Source: CAVUNY01 sp963843535 (GTDB taxonomy: Bacteria > Chloroflexota > Anaerolineae > Anaerolineales > Anaerolineaceae). Taken from it: a stretch of 64,000 nt of DNA. The first letter of the stretch is position 1; each line of letters begins with the position of its first letter. Under the pieces are notes generated by a model, which ran no database searches, was not told where the DNA came from, and saw nothing but the letters and a program-made list of their open reading frames with translations. Positions 8,636-18,156 of the stretch are shown here, one piece after another. A program made the translations under genes and the position numbers. The stretch is taken from positions 868,001 through 932,000 of the forward strand of contig CAWJKU010000004.1 of NCBI GenBank assembly GCA_963843535.1, written 5' to 3'.

Positions 8636-9994
8636 GTGGCCGATTATTCTCGATACGATGCTTTTCTTGAGTCTCACCTGATGGAGAACATCAATGAGCT
8701 GTCCAAGCTGGTAGCGCAGCCAAGCGTGAGCGCCCAGAACTGGGGATTGACCGAATGCGCGGCGCTGGTGGGCGAGATGTTGAAACAGCGAGGATTTTCC
8801 GTTGAGATACTGGAAACCGCAGGAGCGCCCGTGGTGTACGGTGAGCGGTCAGGTAAAAGCGCCAGGACATTAATCATTTACAACCATTACGATGTGCAGC
8901 CGGCGGAGCCCCTGGAATTATGGGAATCACCGCCTTTCGTGCCCACATTAAGAGACGGCAAGCTTTACGGCAGGGGGGTCAGCGACGACAAGGCCCACAT
9001 TACTAACCGATTGTTTGGCATCGACGCTCTTCTGGCACTGGACGGCGAAATACCGTGTAATATCAAATGGGTGATCGAGGGCGAAGAAGAAATATCTTCG
9101 ATCCATCTGCACGGGTTTGTCGTGGAACACCGCGAAAAGCTAAAAGCCGATGCCTGTATTTGGGAATCTGGCGGGGTAGATCACCGCGAACAGCCGACCC
9201 AATATTTGGGAATGCGCGGGATCTGCTATGTTGAGCTTTCTGTCCAGACCGCTTCCCAGGACGTTCATTCTGGCCTGGGCGGCTCGATTTTTCCTAACGC
9301 TGCCTGGCGGCTAATTTGGGCTTTAAACACACTCAAGGGTCCAGATGAACACATTCGCATTCCTGGTTTTTATGACCGGGTGAAAAAGCCCAGCCAGCGA
9401 GATATCGAATTGATGAAGGCTATGCCTGAGACGTCGGATGAATACCTCCAGCGCTATGGGCTCAAAGGATTTTTAAAAGGGCTGAAAGGCGGGGTGGAGC
9501 TGCGCCTGGCAGAAGTATTTGAGCCGACCTGCACGATTTGCGGACTGACCTCCGGCTACCAGGGACCGGGCTCGAAGACGGTGCTGCCGGCGAAAGCCAG
9601 CGCCAAAGTCGATTTCCGCCTGGTTCCGGACCAATCCCCGGAGGAAGTGGTTAAACTTCTACGCGCTCACCTGGATGCGGAAGGGTTTCCCGATGTTGAG
9701 GTAAATTTTATTGGCGGAGAAGCACCTGCCCGCACGGATCCGGACGATCCTTTTGTGAAATTGGTGGTCGATACCTCGGCAGAAGTCTACGGCTTGCCGA
9801 TGCAGATCGTGCCCATGATTGGGGGATCCGGCCCCAATTCCGTATTTCGCGAATATCTGAATGTGCCCATCGCTTCAGCCGGCGCCGGACATCCTGGTTC
9901 GCAGGCCCATGCGCCCAACGAGAATGTGCGCCTGGACCTCTACCTGAAAGCCGCCAGGCACATGGTGCGGATTGTTAAGGAGTTTGGCAAATAA
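8636..9994 (+). CDS. M20-family dipeptidase / metallopeptidase
   Basis: A 452-residue cytoplasmic zinc peptidase of the M20 (dapE/carnosinase-like) family that hydrolyses dipeptides or N-acyl amino acids. Metal and catalytic residues are visible: His84 in YNHYDVQP, Asp117 in GRGVSDDK, the Glu pair near residue 150 in IEGEEE, and the C-terminal His in AHAPNE. A dimerisation insert lies near residues 200-330, with the conserved HSGLGG at its start. The GTG at 8636 has AGGAGG 4 nt upstream. The substrate cannot be specified from sequence; dipeptidase is the most common annotation for this length. The gene is single, with a convergent NRPS-like gene downstream. Confidence 0.9.
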   Translation: MADYSRYDAFLESHLMENINELSKLVAQPSVSAQNWGLTECAALVGEMLKQRGFSVEILETAGAPVVYGERSGKSARTLIIYNHYDVQPAEPLELWESPPFVPTLRDGKLYGRGVSDDKAHITNRLFGIDALLALDGEIPCNIKWVIEGEEEISSIHLHGFVVEHREKLKADACIWESGGVDHREQPTQYLGMRGICYVELSVQTASQDVHSGLGGSIFPNAAWRLIWALNTLKGPDEHIRIPGFYDRVKKPSQRDIELMKAMPETSDEYLQRYGLKGFLKGLKGGVELRLAEVFEPTCTICGLTSGYQGPGSKTVLPAKASAKVDFRLVPDQSPEEVVKLLRAHLDAEGFPDVEVNFIGGEAPARTDPDDPFVKLVVDTSAEVYGLPMQIVPMIGGSGPNSVFREYLNVPIASAGAGHPGSQAHAPNENVRLDLYLKAARHMVRIVKEFGK

Positions 9995-10012
9995 AATTAT
10001 TTTGATGTTCTG

Positions 10013-10044
10013 GGGGTTTTTGCCCTCGCGAGGGCAAAAACCCC
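10013..10044. repeat. Long intergenic palindrome (family member 2)
   Basis: A 32-bp perfect palindrome, GGGGTTTTTGCCCTCG followed by its complement with no spacer. A further 4-bp pairing (GTTC/GAAC) lies outside it. It sits between convergent genes. Inverted copies of CGCCTTCGGCG follow at 10100-10110 and 10125-10135; the rest of the 188-nt gap holds no gene. Confidence 0.8.
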
Positions 10045-10182
10045 GAACTCAATTTTGCGTGGCCCGCACAGTGGGGCAAAAACACCACAAATTTCATTCG
10101 CCTTCGGCGCGCTCACCTGCAACTCGCCGAAGGCGCACTTCGTGTGCGTCAGTTGCAAGTGTCGCGTGCGTTGCCGCCTGTA

Positions 10183-13100
10183 TTAATCAATTGAATCGAG
10201 CAATTGTCGCGCCAATTCGGAGACGTAAGGCTCGATCATTAATTGCACATGCTCCCCCGGGATTGTTCTGGTCGTGACCTTTCCAATCGCCACCTCCCCC
10301 CAGGCTTGCATGGGATCACCGTTGATATGCCACTCCCGGTGACCTGCCTGGATCAAAACCATCGGGCCGCCATAAGGCTGCGGTTTATAACAAGCCAATG
10401 CAATTAATGCAGAAGATATAGGGGTATCTTCAGGCGGAGGGACCTTCTGTGCAATTTTTTTTGTCCAATTGTGCCGGATCAGGCGCAAATAAATATGGTG
10501 CAGCCGGTTGCGAAAATAATTAACCGCCTCCCCTTTACCATGCAATCCCCGGATATTTTGGTAATGAAAACGAATCCGCTTTCCCAATGTGGGGTTGCGC
10601 AAAGGCTTCGCGGGAAAGGTATCAATCAAAACCACCAGGGGTAGTTGTCCACCAGATACAGTCATTCGTCGCGCGGTTTCAAGCGCGAGATGCCCACCAA
10701 ATGAATAACCGATCAGGATGCACGGACCCTCCTGTCCAACGGCCTTTATGGCATTCAAGTAGCGTTCCGCAGCCTGTTCTATGGATAAGATTGTGCCATC
10801 TAAATTCTTATAATCAATCCCCTTAAATCCATAAATGGGATGCCGGCCCGCCAGGTGAGCAGCCAGGGTACGCCCCGTCAACACATCGCCGTCGATCCCC
10901 GGGAAAAAAAACAGCGGTTTAGCACCTCCAAAAGGTTGGATCGTAAACAACAGGCCATTATTTTCTGCTTTCTGCTGGTCATCGATGGCAGTCGCAAGTT
11001 CGCGCAAAGTGTGATATTGAAAAAGAGTCCACAACGGATATTTTCTTTGAATCCGGGTTTCAATGCGCGCCATCATTGTGGATGCCTTCAAGGAATCTCC
11101 GCCGAGATCAAAAAAATTGTCTTCAAGTCCGATCTCTTCCACCTGCAATACCTCTCGCCAGATCTCAGCCAGGTCAGTTTCGGTTTTTGTTGTGGGCCGT
11201 TCCAAAGATTTGCGACTGGCTCGAGAAAAGGGGATAAAACCTTTTTGCAGCGCCTGTCGATCGACTTTACCACTGATGGTATGGGGCAATTCATCGCAAA
11301 GGGCAAACACGCTCGGGATCATGAACTGTGGGATGAACTTGCGCAATTTCTTTCGAAGGGCGATCTCATCTGGCGATTGTGCATCTACCGTCCGGATAAA
11401 AGCCGCCAGAAAGTCATCGCCGTTCTCAGAAGTCTGGCAAATGACCGCGGCTTCACTGATCTCATCCAACGACCGCAATACCTGTTCGATTTCCAGCAGA
11501 TTGACGCGCTGACCACGCAGTTTTACCAACCAATCTTTACGGCCTACCAAAACAAACCGTCCATCCGGTAAGCGATATCCCAGGTCGCCCGTGTGGATTA
11601 TTCTCTTTGTACCAGGTTGGGTGGTGTTTGTAGAAACGTTTTTGGATCCAGCGATCGGGCGATAATCCACCCCAAAAAATTCACTCGAAACCACCACCTC
11701 ACCGGTTTCACCATCCCTGGCGACGCACCCCTGATCGCTCTCTACCCACACGACTTTATCTTGCACGGGGAGACCAACCGGCACATGACCGCTGCCAATC
11801 AGGGTGTGGTGATCGATGAAATTCTGGCAGATCGTACCGGTCTCAGTCGAAGCCAGACCATTTGCCAGGATACAGCCCTGGCTAAAATACTGTTGAAACC
11901 TGTTCACATCTTGAGGATATACCATATCTCCACCCAGGCGGACAATCCGCAGATGGGGAAATTTCTCGCCCTGCAAGGTGTCTAAAAAGGTACGAAAGAC
12001 TGCCGGGACCATATACAGCATACTGATGTGCTTTATCTCAAGCCATTTTTGTAAATGATGAACCCCTTCTTTTTTTAGTGAATAGATATGTAAGGCTGCT
12101 CCATTCAACAGCGCCGAGTAAATATCCCGAACCGAGGCGCTGAATACAAACGATTGCAGCAATGCGATCTGGTCGAGCGGGCCGACGGCATAATCGTTGG
12201 TATACAACATGACACGATGCAGTACAGCCTGCTGGTCAAGCGCAATCCCTTTAGGCCGGCCTGTCGTACCCGAGGTAAATAAAAGACAGACCGGCGATGC
12301 GGGAGTATGAGCGTGCGCCGGAGGAAATTTGACAGCCGAATCCGGCAAATGATCCAGGTTGAGGATATGATCTTCTGCAAACCCTGACGAACGTGCGACC
12401 GATAAGCTCTCATCATCCGTCAGGATGATATCTGCACCGATCTCCTCAAGAAGGATCCGGTTCTTCTCAGCCAGGCTGCCCGGATCAAGGGGGGCATACC
12501 ACCCCCCTGCCTTGATCACACCCAGCATGGCGATGATCATGGACGCTTTATGAGAAAATAACAAAGCAACCGGTGCAGCCGGTTTCAGGTCACAAGCCAG
12601 TACCGCTTGCATTACCCGATCAGCGGCCAGGTTTAAATCTTGATACGTCAGGCAGACTTCACTGTCTGTGAGCGCGAGAGAATGCGGCGTACGCTCAACC
12701 TGTCGTTTGAATAGCGCCGCGATGGATTCCTCCAATTTTTCACGCCCAAAGGGAATAAATCCGCTGCCCGGCTTGAGACGCCTATTTATTTCGCTTGAAT
12801 TAGCCGCGACCTGGAATTGCGGCGGCAGGCCAAGCTGTCGATCACCTTCCTTACGCACCATTTTGAATTTCAATGCAAAGAAATCATCCCAGATATGCTC
12901 CACCCGCCGAACGATGAATTGGGTGGGCACGCCTCCCCATTGTCTCAGAAGTTCAGCCGTCCGGTCACGTAAGAATTCGTCCAACGGCTCCTGGGCGCAA
13001 TATTCCAACACGATCGTATCTGGATTGGAAGTAATGAATTGATAACTATCCAGCCCATACGCATCAAATTTAGCCAGAGCGTAACTGGGAATTTCACCGG

Positions 13101-14100
13101 TCAGGCCATTTTCCAAACGGATCGGCAAATTTTCAAAGGTCCGGCTGATAAACCCGCGTAGCGTACTGTTTCCGAGGTGAGTTCCACCACAAATGACATA
13201 ATCCTTCAGGTCGTAGCGGATCAAAGGCATGATCCGGTTAGTATAAAGAGTCAAAACGGATCGCCCCAATTCTCCGGGCTCCACCTGGCAGTCATCGTCA
13301 TTGAGCACCTCAATGGTCTGAATTTCATCCAGGATCTTCCATTCAACCTCTCCAGGCCCTTTGATCGCGATGTATAACGACTCTGTCGCGGCATAAAGGT
13401 CGTATATCCTGGGATTCCAGGCTTGGCGGATGAGTCTTTCACGGTATGACGTCAAGCGGTCAGCACTGGCGACGACATCTTTTGGCGCAATTTTTAACCC
13501 TCCATCCTGGGCTAATTCGGCCAGCCAACCAAGACTGCTTGAATAACTCGTCAGCCGGTCGGGCTGGAACGCATTTAATTTTGCGATCGTGTCCTCGATG
13601 GGGTCCTTTAATGACATGATCAGGGTTTCAAAAGCGGCCGAAGCCAGGTTGGCAGCGGTGGTGGCACTGGCGACATGACCACGGTCGCCAATGAAGAAAG
13701 CGTTGCGATAACGGGTTTCAGCCGGAAGATTGGAAGGATAAAGATATGCCGCCGCAGCCGCAGCCATGCTCTGCCAACCCATTTCATCATAAATAATATT
13801 CGCCTGCTTCCCGGAAGAGCCTGTACTGTGCAAAACCAGGAATTCCCCCAGGAAGCGGCTGCGGGGATCGTTATCGATAGATAACCAGGCTTCCAGGGCT
13901 GCTTCATTGATGCGCGAATCTGTGACCACATCATTGAAATTGGCTATGATCATATCTTTGGTCACGACTGGCAGATCATGAATGGTAATGTCTGCCAGGT
14001 CGCATTCGCGGATACCATGTGAGCTATAAAGATTTTTGTAAAAAACGGAATGTTTCCATACATAGTGTAAAAAAGGATGAAACGAGGGATGAGGACTCAT
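10183..14100 (-). CDS. Single-module NRPS-like enzyme: PaaK-like + adenylation + carrier + thioesterase
   Basis: A cytoplasmic multidomain enzyme of about 1305 residues. Residues 1-430 resemble a PaaK/CapK-type adenylate-forming domain (ATP-loop motif HSTGSSGKQ near 110). Residues about 455-950 are an NRPS-type adenylation domain with TSGTTGRPKG, ASTETGT, HTGDLG and the Lys motif ISGKVDRQ. A carrier domain follows near 1010 (DLGGDSL, Ser for phosphopantetheine). The end is a type I thioesterase (GYSFGGHLA, final catalytic His in GEHVQL). No condensation domain is present. The A4 motif reads FSAS where amino-acid-activating domains have FDxS, so an alpha-amino acid substrate is unlikely. The ATG at 14100 follows a GAGAG; an upstream in-frame TTG at 14121 lacks a site. 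Product unknown. No tailoring genes are adjacent. Confidence 0.85.
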   Translation of the reverse strand: MSPHPSFHPFLHYVWKHSVFYKNLYSSHGIRECDLADITIHDLPVVTKDMIIANFNDVVTDSRINEAALEAWLSIDNDPRSRFLGEFLVLHSTGSSGKQANIIYDEMGWQSMAAAAAAYLYPSNLPAETRYRNAFFIGDRGHVASATTAANLASAAFETLIMSLKDPIEDTIAKLNAFQPDRLTSYSSSLGWLAELAQDGGLKIAPKDVVASADRLTSYRERLIRQAWNPRIYDLYAATESLYIAIKGPGEVEWKILDEIQTIEVLNDDDCQVEPGELGRSVLTLYTNRIMPLIRYDLKDYVICGGTHLGNSTLRGFISRTFENLPIRLENGLTGEIPSYALAKFDAYGLDSYQFITSNPDTIVLEYCAQEPLDEFLRDRTAELLRQWGGVPTQFIVRRVEHIWDDFFALKFKMVRKEGDRQLGLPPQFQVAANSSEINRRLKPGSGFIPFGREKLEESIAALFKRQVERTPHSLALTDSEVCLTYQDLNLAADRVMQAVLACDLKPAAPVALLFSHKASMIIAMLGVIKAGGWYAPLDPGSLAEKNRILLEEIGADIILTDDESLSVARSSGFAEDHILNLDHLPDSAVKFPPAHAHTPASPVCLLFTSGTTGRPKGIALDQQAVLHRVMLYTNDYAVGPLDQIALLQSFVFSASVRDIYSALLNGAALHIYSLKKEGVHHLQKWLEIKHISMLYMVPAVFRTFLDTLQGEKFPHLRIVRLGGDMVYPQDVNRFQQYFSQGCILANGLASTETGTICQNFIDHHTLIGSGHVPVGLPVQDKVVWVESDQGCVARDGETGEVVVSSEFFGVDYRPIAGSKNVSTNTTQPGTKRIIHTGDLGYRLPDGRFVLVGRKDWLVKLRGQRVNLLEIEQVLRSLDEISEAAVICQTSENGDDFLAAFIRTVDAQSPDEIALRKKLRKFIPQFMIPSVFALCDELPHTISGKVDRQALQKGFIPFSRASRKSLERPTTKTETDLAEIWREVLQVEEIGLEDNFFDLGGDSLKASTMMARIETRIQRKYPLWTLFQYHTLRELATAIDDQQKAENNGLLFTIQPFGGAKPLFFFPGIDGDVLTGRTLAAHLAGRHPIYGFKGIDYKNLDGTILSIEQAAERYLNAIKAVGQEGPCILIGYSFGGHLALETARRMTVSGGQLPLVVLIDTFPAKPLRNPTLGKRIRFHYQNIRGLHGKGEAVNYFRNRLHHIYLRLIRHNWTKKIAQKVPPPEDTPISSALIALACYKPQPYGGPMVLIQAGHREWHINGDPMQAWGEVAIGKVTTRTIPGEHVQLMIEPYVSELARQLLDSID

Positions 14101-14168
14101 TCTTCTCTCTATTTTTATCAAACGTTTTTTTTCAGCGTTTTTTCAGAATGCGACCAAGCAATATGAGG

Positions 14169-14215
14169 TTTGTGGTGATTTTTTGAAATCGCGATTTTAA
14201 AAAAATCACCACAAA
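14169..14215. repeat. Long intergenic hairpin (family member 3)
   Basis: TTTGTGGTGATTTTTT pairs perfectly with its complement across a smaller palindrome (AAATCGCGATTT), with one bulged A. It lies between the DUF4129 and NRPS-like genes, both on the minus strand, so it is inside a co-directional run. Confidence 0.7.
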
Positions 14216-14219
14216 AACA

Positions 14220-15677
14220 TTAAATAAGTGTATCATGGTTGGTTTTTCGCCCGGCTTGAAGCTGTTTGCCGTGGATTTTGATTCGCTCCCAGCCTGATAA
14301 AACTACCTGCACTTCTTCATACGTTTCAGGAAGCTCGCCATATCGCACCTTCAGATAGGCCTGGGTTATCGCAGCCAGGATTTCACCTTCGCCCGGAAAT
14401 AAGGCCTGTAGCGTGGGCAGAAATTCCAATGGGGTGGCAGATAGCTGGCGCGGTTTTCCCAGGCGAGCGGATAATTCCATCAGCTGCGCATAAACCCAGC
14501 GGATGCGAGCGGCGGCCAGCACCCGGCTGCCTGAGGGCAGGCGGCCTGAAAAGCGTTTAAGCAAAAACCTAGGAAAACGCAAGGCTGCCCGCAAAGGCAG
14601 CGTGCTCGTGTTTTCTTCCGCCAGCAAACGACGCTGCCAGGGTTTCCAGACCACAGCGACCCAAACCAGCACCAGCACACCGGCCAGCGCGCCGATCAGC
14701 ACCACCGGGCGAGTGGTGCGCGCGGTAGCTTCCAGCCATTCCGGGGTGATGCCGATTTTTCTGCCGGCGGCTTCGGCCAGCTTAATCATTTCAGCAAACA
14801 GGGTTATTCTAGAGAGCGTATCCAGTAAATCTCTCAATGCCGGTCCGAGGGCCAGGATCAACAGCAGTAAAGGAGACAAAATTATCAGACCTACCACCAG
14901 CGCGACTGTGAGCGAAATGGTAAAGGCGATGGAAACGGCGTCAGACGCAATGTTGGTGGTGAACCAGCCGAACAGCACGGCGATCCCTACCACGATTGCA
15001 GCGGTGGCTAGAATGCCCATCAGCCAGGTGAGCTGGAGGCGCGGCAGCCGGCCTCCGCGGTGCTCGCTCAATGTACTGATGCGCGCGGCGCTCATCGCCG
15101 CGATGCCGCTGAAAAGAAAACCGTAGGTGGTCGTGATGGCCTGAGCCGGTTTATCCCAGCTGAACAACAGGCCGTATAAGAGGAGCAAAAACAAACCCAG
15201 TTGGAAATTTGCCTGCGGCGTATAAACCTGCATCGGCTCCCTGGCCAGGCGCACGGCATGCAGAACAATCAGCAGCAGCAGCAAAATATGCCAGAATTCA
15301 GCCAGATCCGAACCGAGCGTGGTAAAGGATGCGCCAATTCTCTGGCCGATTTCAACGAGAGTCAGCCCTTCGCCGGCATACGTCAGCAATGGAAATCCGC
15401 AGGTGATGACCGCGGCCAGCCAGGCGATGATTAATCCCCGACGCCAGTTAATGGCCAGGCGAAAATGGCCGACTGCCCGAGCCAAAATGTGCGACAGAAT
15501 CAACGCGCTGGCGATGAACAGGTCGACACTCAACCATCCTGCCCTGGGATGCGCCAGGACATCGTACCAATCCGTGATCCAGAACGATTCCATCAGCAGC
15601 AGGGCGAGAATGGCAAAATCGCCCCACAGGCGCAGGCGCGCATCGGACTCTACGTGAGGCCGGCGCAGGGCGCTCAT
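14220..15677 (-). CDS. Membrane protein with C-terminal DUF4129 domain
   Basis: A 485-residue protein with multiple membrane segments spanning about residues 20-345 and a cytoplasmic tail of about 135 residues. The tail has the DUF4129 pattern, in which a tract of helices includes SATPLEFLPTL and AYLKVRYGELPETYEEV. DUF4129 proteins usually accompany MoxR ATPases, DUF58 proteins and transglutaminases, which is exactly the context here. Its ATG overlaps the DUF58 stop codon as ATGA, so the two are translationally coupled. Function is unknown; a role in assembly or activation of envelope proteins is inferred from known MoxR operons. The matching transglutaminase is not adjacent but lies at 41.5-43.8 kb. 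Confidence 0.8.
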   Translation of the reverse strand: MSALRRPHVESDARLRLWGDFAILALLLMESFWITDWYDVLAHPRAGWLSVDLFIASALILSHILARAVGHFRLAINWRRGLIIAWLAAVITCGFPLLTYAGEGLTLVEIGQRIGASFTTLGSDLAEFWHILLLLLIVLHAVRLAREPMQVYTPQANFQLGLFLLLLYGLLFSWDKPAQAITTTYGFLFSGIAAMSAARISTLSEHRGGRLPRLQLTWLMGILATAAIVVGIAVLFGWFTTNIASDAVSIAFTISLTVALVVGLIILSPLLLLILALGPALRDLLDTLSRITLFAEMIKLAEAAGRKIGITPEWLEATARTTRPVVLIGALAGVLVLVWVAVVWKPWQRRLLAEENTSTLPLRAALRFPRFLLKRFSGRLPSGSRVLAAARIRWVYAQLMELSARLGKPRQLSATPLEFLPTLQALFPGEGEILAAITQAYLKVRYGELPETYEEVQVVLSGWERIKIHGKQLQAGRKTNHDTLI

Positions 15678-16864
15678 CCTCCAGGGAACTCCATCTGTAT
15701 CGAGAGAACGCCGGGTATGGCGGGCAAGGGTTGGGGGGCAACAGACAACAGCGTGATGTTGGGCCGGTAGCGCTTCAAACGCAGCAGGCTGGCGCTTAGG
15801 TCCGGCGTGATGAGGGCGCTCACCACGAGTAAGCTGGCGCCATAAGGTATTTTCGGCATCGATTGCATCAAGTACGCTTCAAATGGAGCCAGCGTAAATG
15901 CCGTCACTGCAGCCAGTGAGCTCAGCAATTGAGCCAGATGGTCGGTGGAACTGCCGGGAGGAATATGGAAAGGCTGGTCCGAATGGGTCAGGCATCCATT
16001 AGACAGCAGCCCCACGGAGTAACCGTCCATAATGCCCTGGTAAGCCAGGGTGGCAGCAATCTTTATCAGATATTCGAGCCGTTCCTGGTCTACTCCCAGC
16101 CAGAATTGGGCCTGCGTGGAGGCGTTCAGGCAGATCATCATCACCCTGGCAGAAACCGGTTGAAAGACCTTTACCTGCAGCTCACCGGTGCGAGCCGTGG
16201 CCGGCCAGTGGATGCGCCGAAACCCGTCTTCTGGTTGGTAAGGTCGGATAGACATAGTCTGGGTTGGATCATCGAACAAGCGATGGATCGACCGCCTGAA
16301 GCCGAAGGGATCCTGGGTGGGCAAGGACAAGGATGACAGGGGCAGCAGTTCTGGAAAGACCACCACCGTATCCGGTTTTTCCAACGAAAGCTCAGTCTCA
16401 TAAATGCCGAACAGGTCTCCGGATTCGAGGACTGCCGGGCCAATTCGATATAAACCACGCTTGCGCAGGGTTAGCAGGTAAAGCCGCTCGATGCGCTGGA
16501 ACCAGCGCAAGCTGTACAGGTTGATCAATTCACCTGTGGCTTCAATGTGGGAAGGGCTCAGGATGGTTTCGTCGGCAGGGCCGACCGCCTCAGGCCAGGT
16601 GTCGGTTGCTCTCACCCAGGAAACCGGCAGCAGTTTGCGGTTTTCTATTTCGACGTGCACCGTTAGCTGCTCCTGGGGAAAACCGCGGCGGTACGTCCAC
16701 TTCCGCCTGTAATTTACCCGTTCCAGCGCATGCCGCCGCCAAAAAGCGGTGACAAAAAAAACAATGGCGGCTGCCACAGAAAACGCCACGGGCCAGGGTT
16801 CGCGGGTCACCGCGCCGATGATGAAAACCAGGAGCAGCGTATAGGCCCAATTCTTCAGCAGCAT
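15674..16864 (-). CDS. DUF58 domain protein of a MoxR operon
   Basis: A 396-residue protein with two N-terminal membrane helices (about residues 5-42) and a long soluble part. The DUF58 signature region reads PYQPEDGFRRIHWPATARTG (about residues 210-229), where the conserved family motif is usually R-x-Y-x-x-G-D. A von Willebrand-like fold is expected after it. DUF58 proteins partner MoxR ATPases in a chaperone-like role at the membrane. The gene lies between the MoxR and DUF4129 genes with overlapping stop and start codons on both sides (TGATG upstream, ATGA downstream), so the three are one translationally coupled operon. Client protein unknown. Confidence 0.88.
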   Translation of the reverse strand: MLLKNWAYTLLLVFIIGAVTREPWPVAFSVAAAIVFFVTAFWRRHALERVNYRRKWTYRRGFPQEQLTVHVEIENRKLLPVSWVRATDTWPEAVGPADETILSPSHIEATGELINLYSLRWFQRIERLYLLTLRKRGLYRIGPAVLESGDLFGIYETELSLEKPDTVVVFPELLPLSSLSLPTQDPFGFRRSIHRLFDDPTQTMSIRPYQPEDGFRRIHWPATARTGELQVKVFQPVSARVMMICLNASTQAQFWLGVDQERLEYLIKIAATLAYQGIMDGYSVGLLSNGCLTHSDQPFHIPPGSSTDHLAQLLSSLAAVTAFTLAPFEAYLMQSMPKIPYGASLLVVSALITPDLSASLLRLKRYRPNITLLSVAPQPLPAIPGVLSIQMEFPGG

Positions 16865-17814
16865 CAGGTTTCAACCGGCACCGGCACGGCCGAGACAATA
16901 TCGGCGACCAGCTCGTTCGCGTTCCGCCCGCGCAGCTGTGCTTGAGGGGCGATGATCATGCGGTGGCATAAAACAGAGAGGGCCACAGATTTAATATCGT
17001 CCGGAAGGACAAACTCGCGCCCATGGATAAATGCCCAGGCCTGAGAGGCCTGGTAAAGCGACAGCGTGGCCCTTGGACTGGCGCCAAGCTGGATATCAGC
17101 GGTGCCGCGGGTGGCGCGGGCGATGCGCACAATGTAATCGCGCACCGAATCTTCCACGCGAACCCGGCGGCGAGCCGCCTGGAGGGCAATAATCTCATCC
17201 GCGGAAGCCACCGGTGCCAGGCTTTCCAAGGGATCTTCCAGGCGGAACCGTTCCAGGATGCGGTTTTCCTCTTCCTGGGTAGGATAGCCGATCGCCACTC
17301 TCAACAAAAACCGGTCTAACTGCGCTTCAGGCAGGGGAAAAGTGCCTTCTAATTCCACCGGATTTTGGGTGGCAAGCACCAGGAATGGGCGCGGCAGGAG
17401 GCGAGTCACCCCGTCCGACGTCACCTGGCGTTCCTGCATGGCTTCCAGCATCGCGGATTGGGTGCGAGGAGTTGCCCGGTTAATTTCGTCCGCCAGGATT
17501 ACCTGGGTCTGAATGGGGCCCGGGCGAAATTCAAACTCCTGGATTTTTTGGTTGAACCAGCTTACCCCGGTTACGTCCGAAGGCAGCAGGTCAGGCGTGA
17601 ACTGGATGCGGCGGAAGGTACAGCCCAGAGAGGCAGCCAGGGCGCGCGCCAGGGTTGTTTTTCCTGTTCCAGGCACGTCTTCCAGCAGGACATGGCCCTC
17701 ACAAAGCACCGCTGCCAGCAGTAAGTGGATGACTTCATCCTTACCGACAATGACTTGTTGGATATTCTGAGTAAGTTTTTGGATGACATCCTGGGCCAAG
17801 ATGATCTCCTGCAT
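16864..17814 (-). CDS. MoxR-family AAA+ ATPase
   Basis: A 316-residue cytoplasmic AAA+ ATPase, full length for MoxR. It has Walker A (EDVPGTGKTTLARA, about residues 40-53), Walker B (VILADEINRATPRTQ), sensor 1 (LATQNPVELEGTFPLPEAQ) and an arginine-finger segment (LDRFLLRV). MoxR ATPases act as chaperone-like factors for maturation of metal-enzyme or envelope complexes. It is the first gene of a coupled MoxR-DUF58-DUF4129 operon. The ATG at 17814 is the only good start. The 342-nt space upstream contains two large hairpins and the divergent cruF-like gene. Confidence 0.92.
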   Translation of the reverse strand: MQEIILAQDVIQKLTQNIQQVIVGKDEVIHLLLAAVLCEGHVLLEDVPGTGKTTLARALAASLGCTFRRIQFTPDLLPSDVTGVSWFNQKIQEFEFRPGPIQTQVILADEINRATPRTQSAMLEAMQERQVTSDGVTRLLPRPFLVLATQNPVELEGTFPLPEAQLDRFLLRVAIGYPTQEEENRILERFRLEDPLESLAPVASADEIIALQAARRRVRVEDSVRDYIVRIARATRGTADIQLGASPRATLSLYQASQAWAFIHGREFVLPDDIKSVALSVLCHRMIIAPQAQLRGRNANELVADIVSAVPVPVET

Positions 17815-17843
17815 ATCTGGGGTTGTTTTTTTGTTTATGTTCT

Positions 17844-17882
17844 GTGGTGTTTTATCAAGGCTTCGCCTTGATAAAACACCAC
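17844..17882. repeat. Long intergenic hairpin (family member 4)
   Basis: Perfect 18-bp arms beginning GTGGTGTTTTATCAAGGC with loop TTC, which reads GCGAAGC on the minus strand. It lies between two divergent operons, where no transcript ends, so a terminator role is excluded by position. Confidence 0.85.
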
Positions 17883-17964
17883 CTTACATCAAGAAAGCTG
17901 GTCGCGCCCCTGGGCCCAGGCGCCCTGGGGCAAGGGCTGGCGCGGACCACGCAATACGATGACC

Positions 17965-18009
17965 GGAGTGTTTTTTTGAATTCGCGTAGCGAATTCAAAA
18001 AAACACTCC
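17965..18009. repeat. Long intergenic hairpin (family member 5)
   Basis: Perfect 21-bp arms beginning GGAGTGTTTTTTTGAATTCG and closing on the triloop GTA. It sits 82 nt from member 4 in the same divergent intergenic region. The bases between the two are GC-rich and hold no gene. Confidence 0.85.
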
Positions 18010-18156
18010 ATAACATCATATAAGAATTGTACCAGCGCCCGGCATGAGAGGCAACATGCCGATCGACAACAAGTATTTACCTGGCATGGTATCAAATTCG
18101 GATAGAATTAATCCTGGCGTAGTTATATGAAAACATTCATTTTTGGGAGACGCCGG

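Noticed and set aside
10840..11571. 243-residue open frame on the plus strand opposite the NRPS-like gene
   Set aside because: It is fully inside a larger gene with clear catalytic motifs, has no ribosome site and no recognisable domain.
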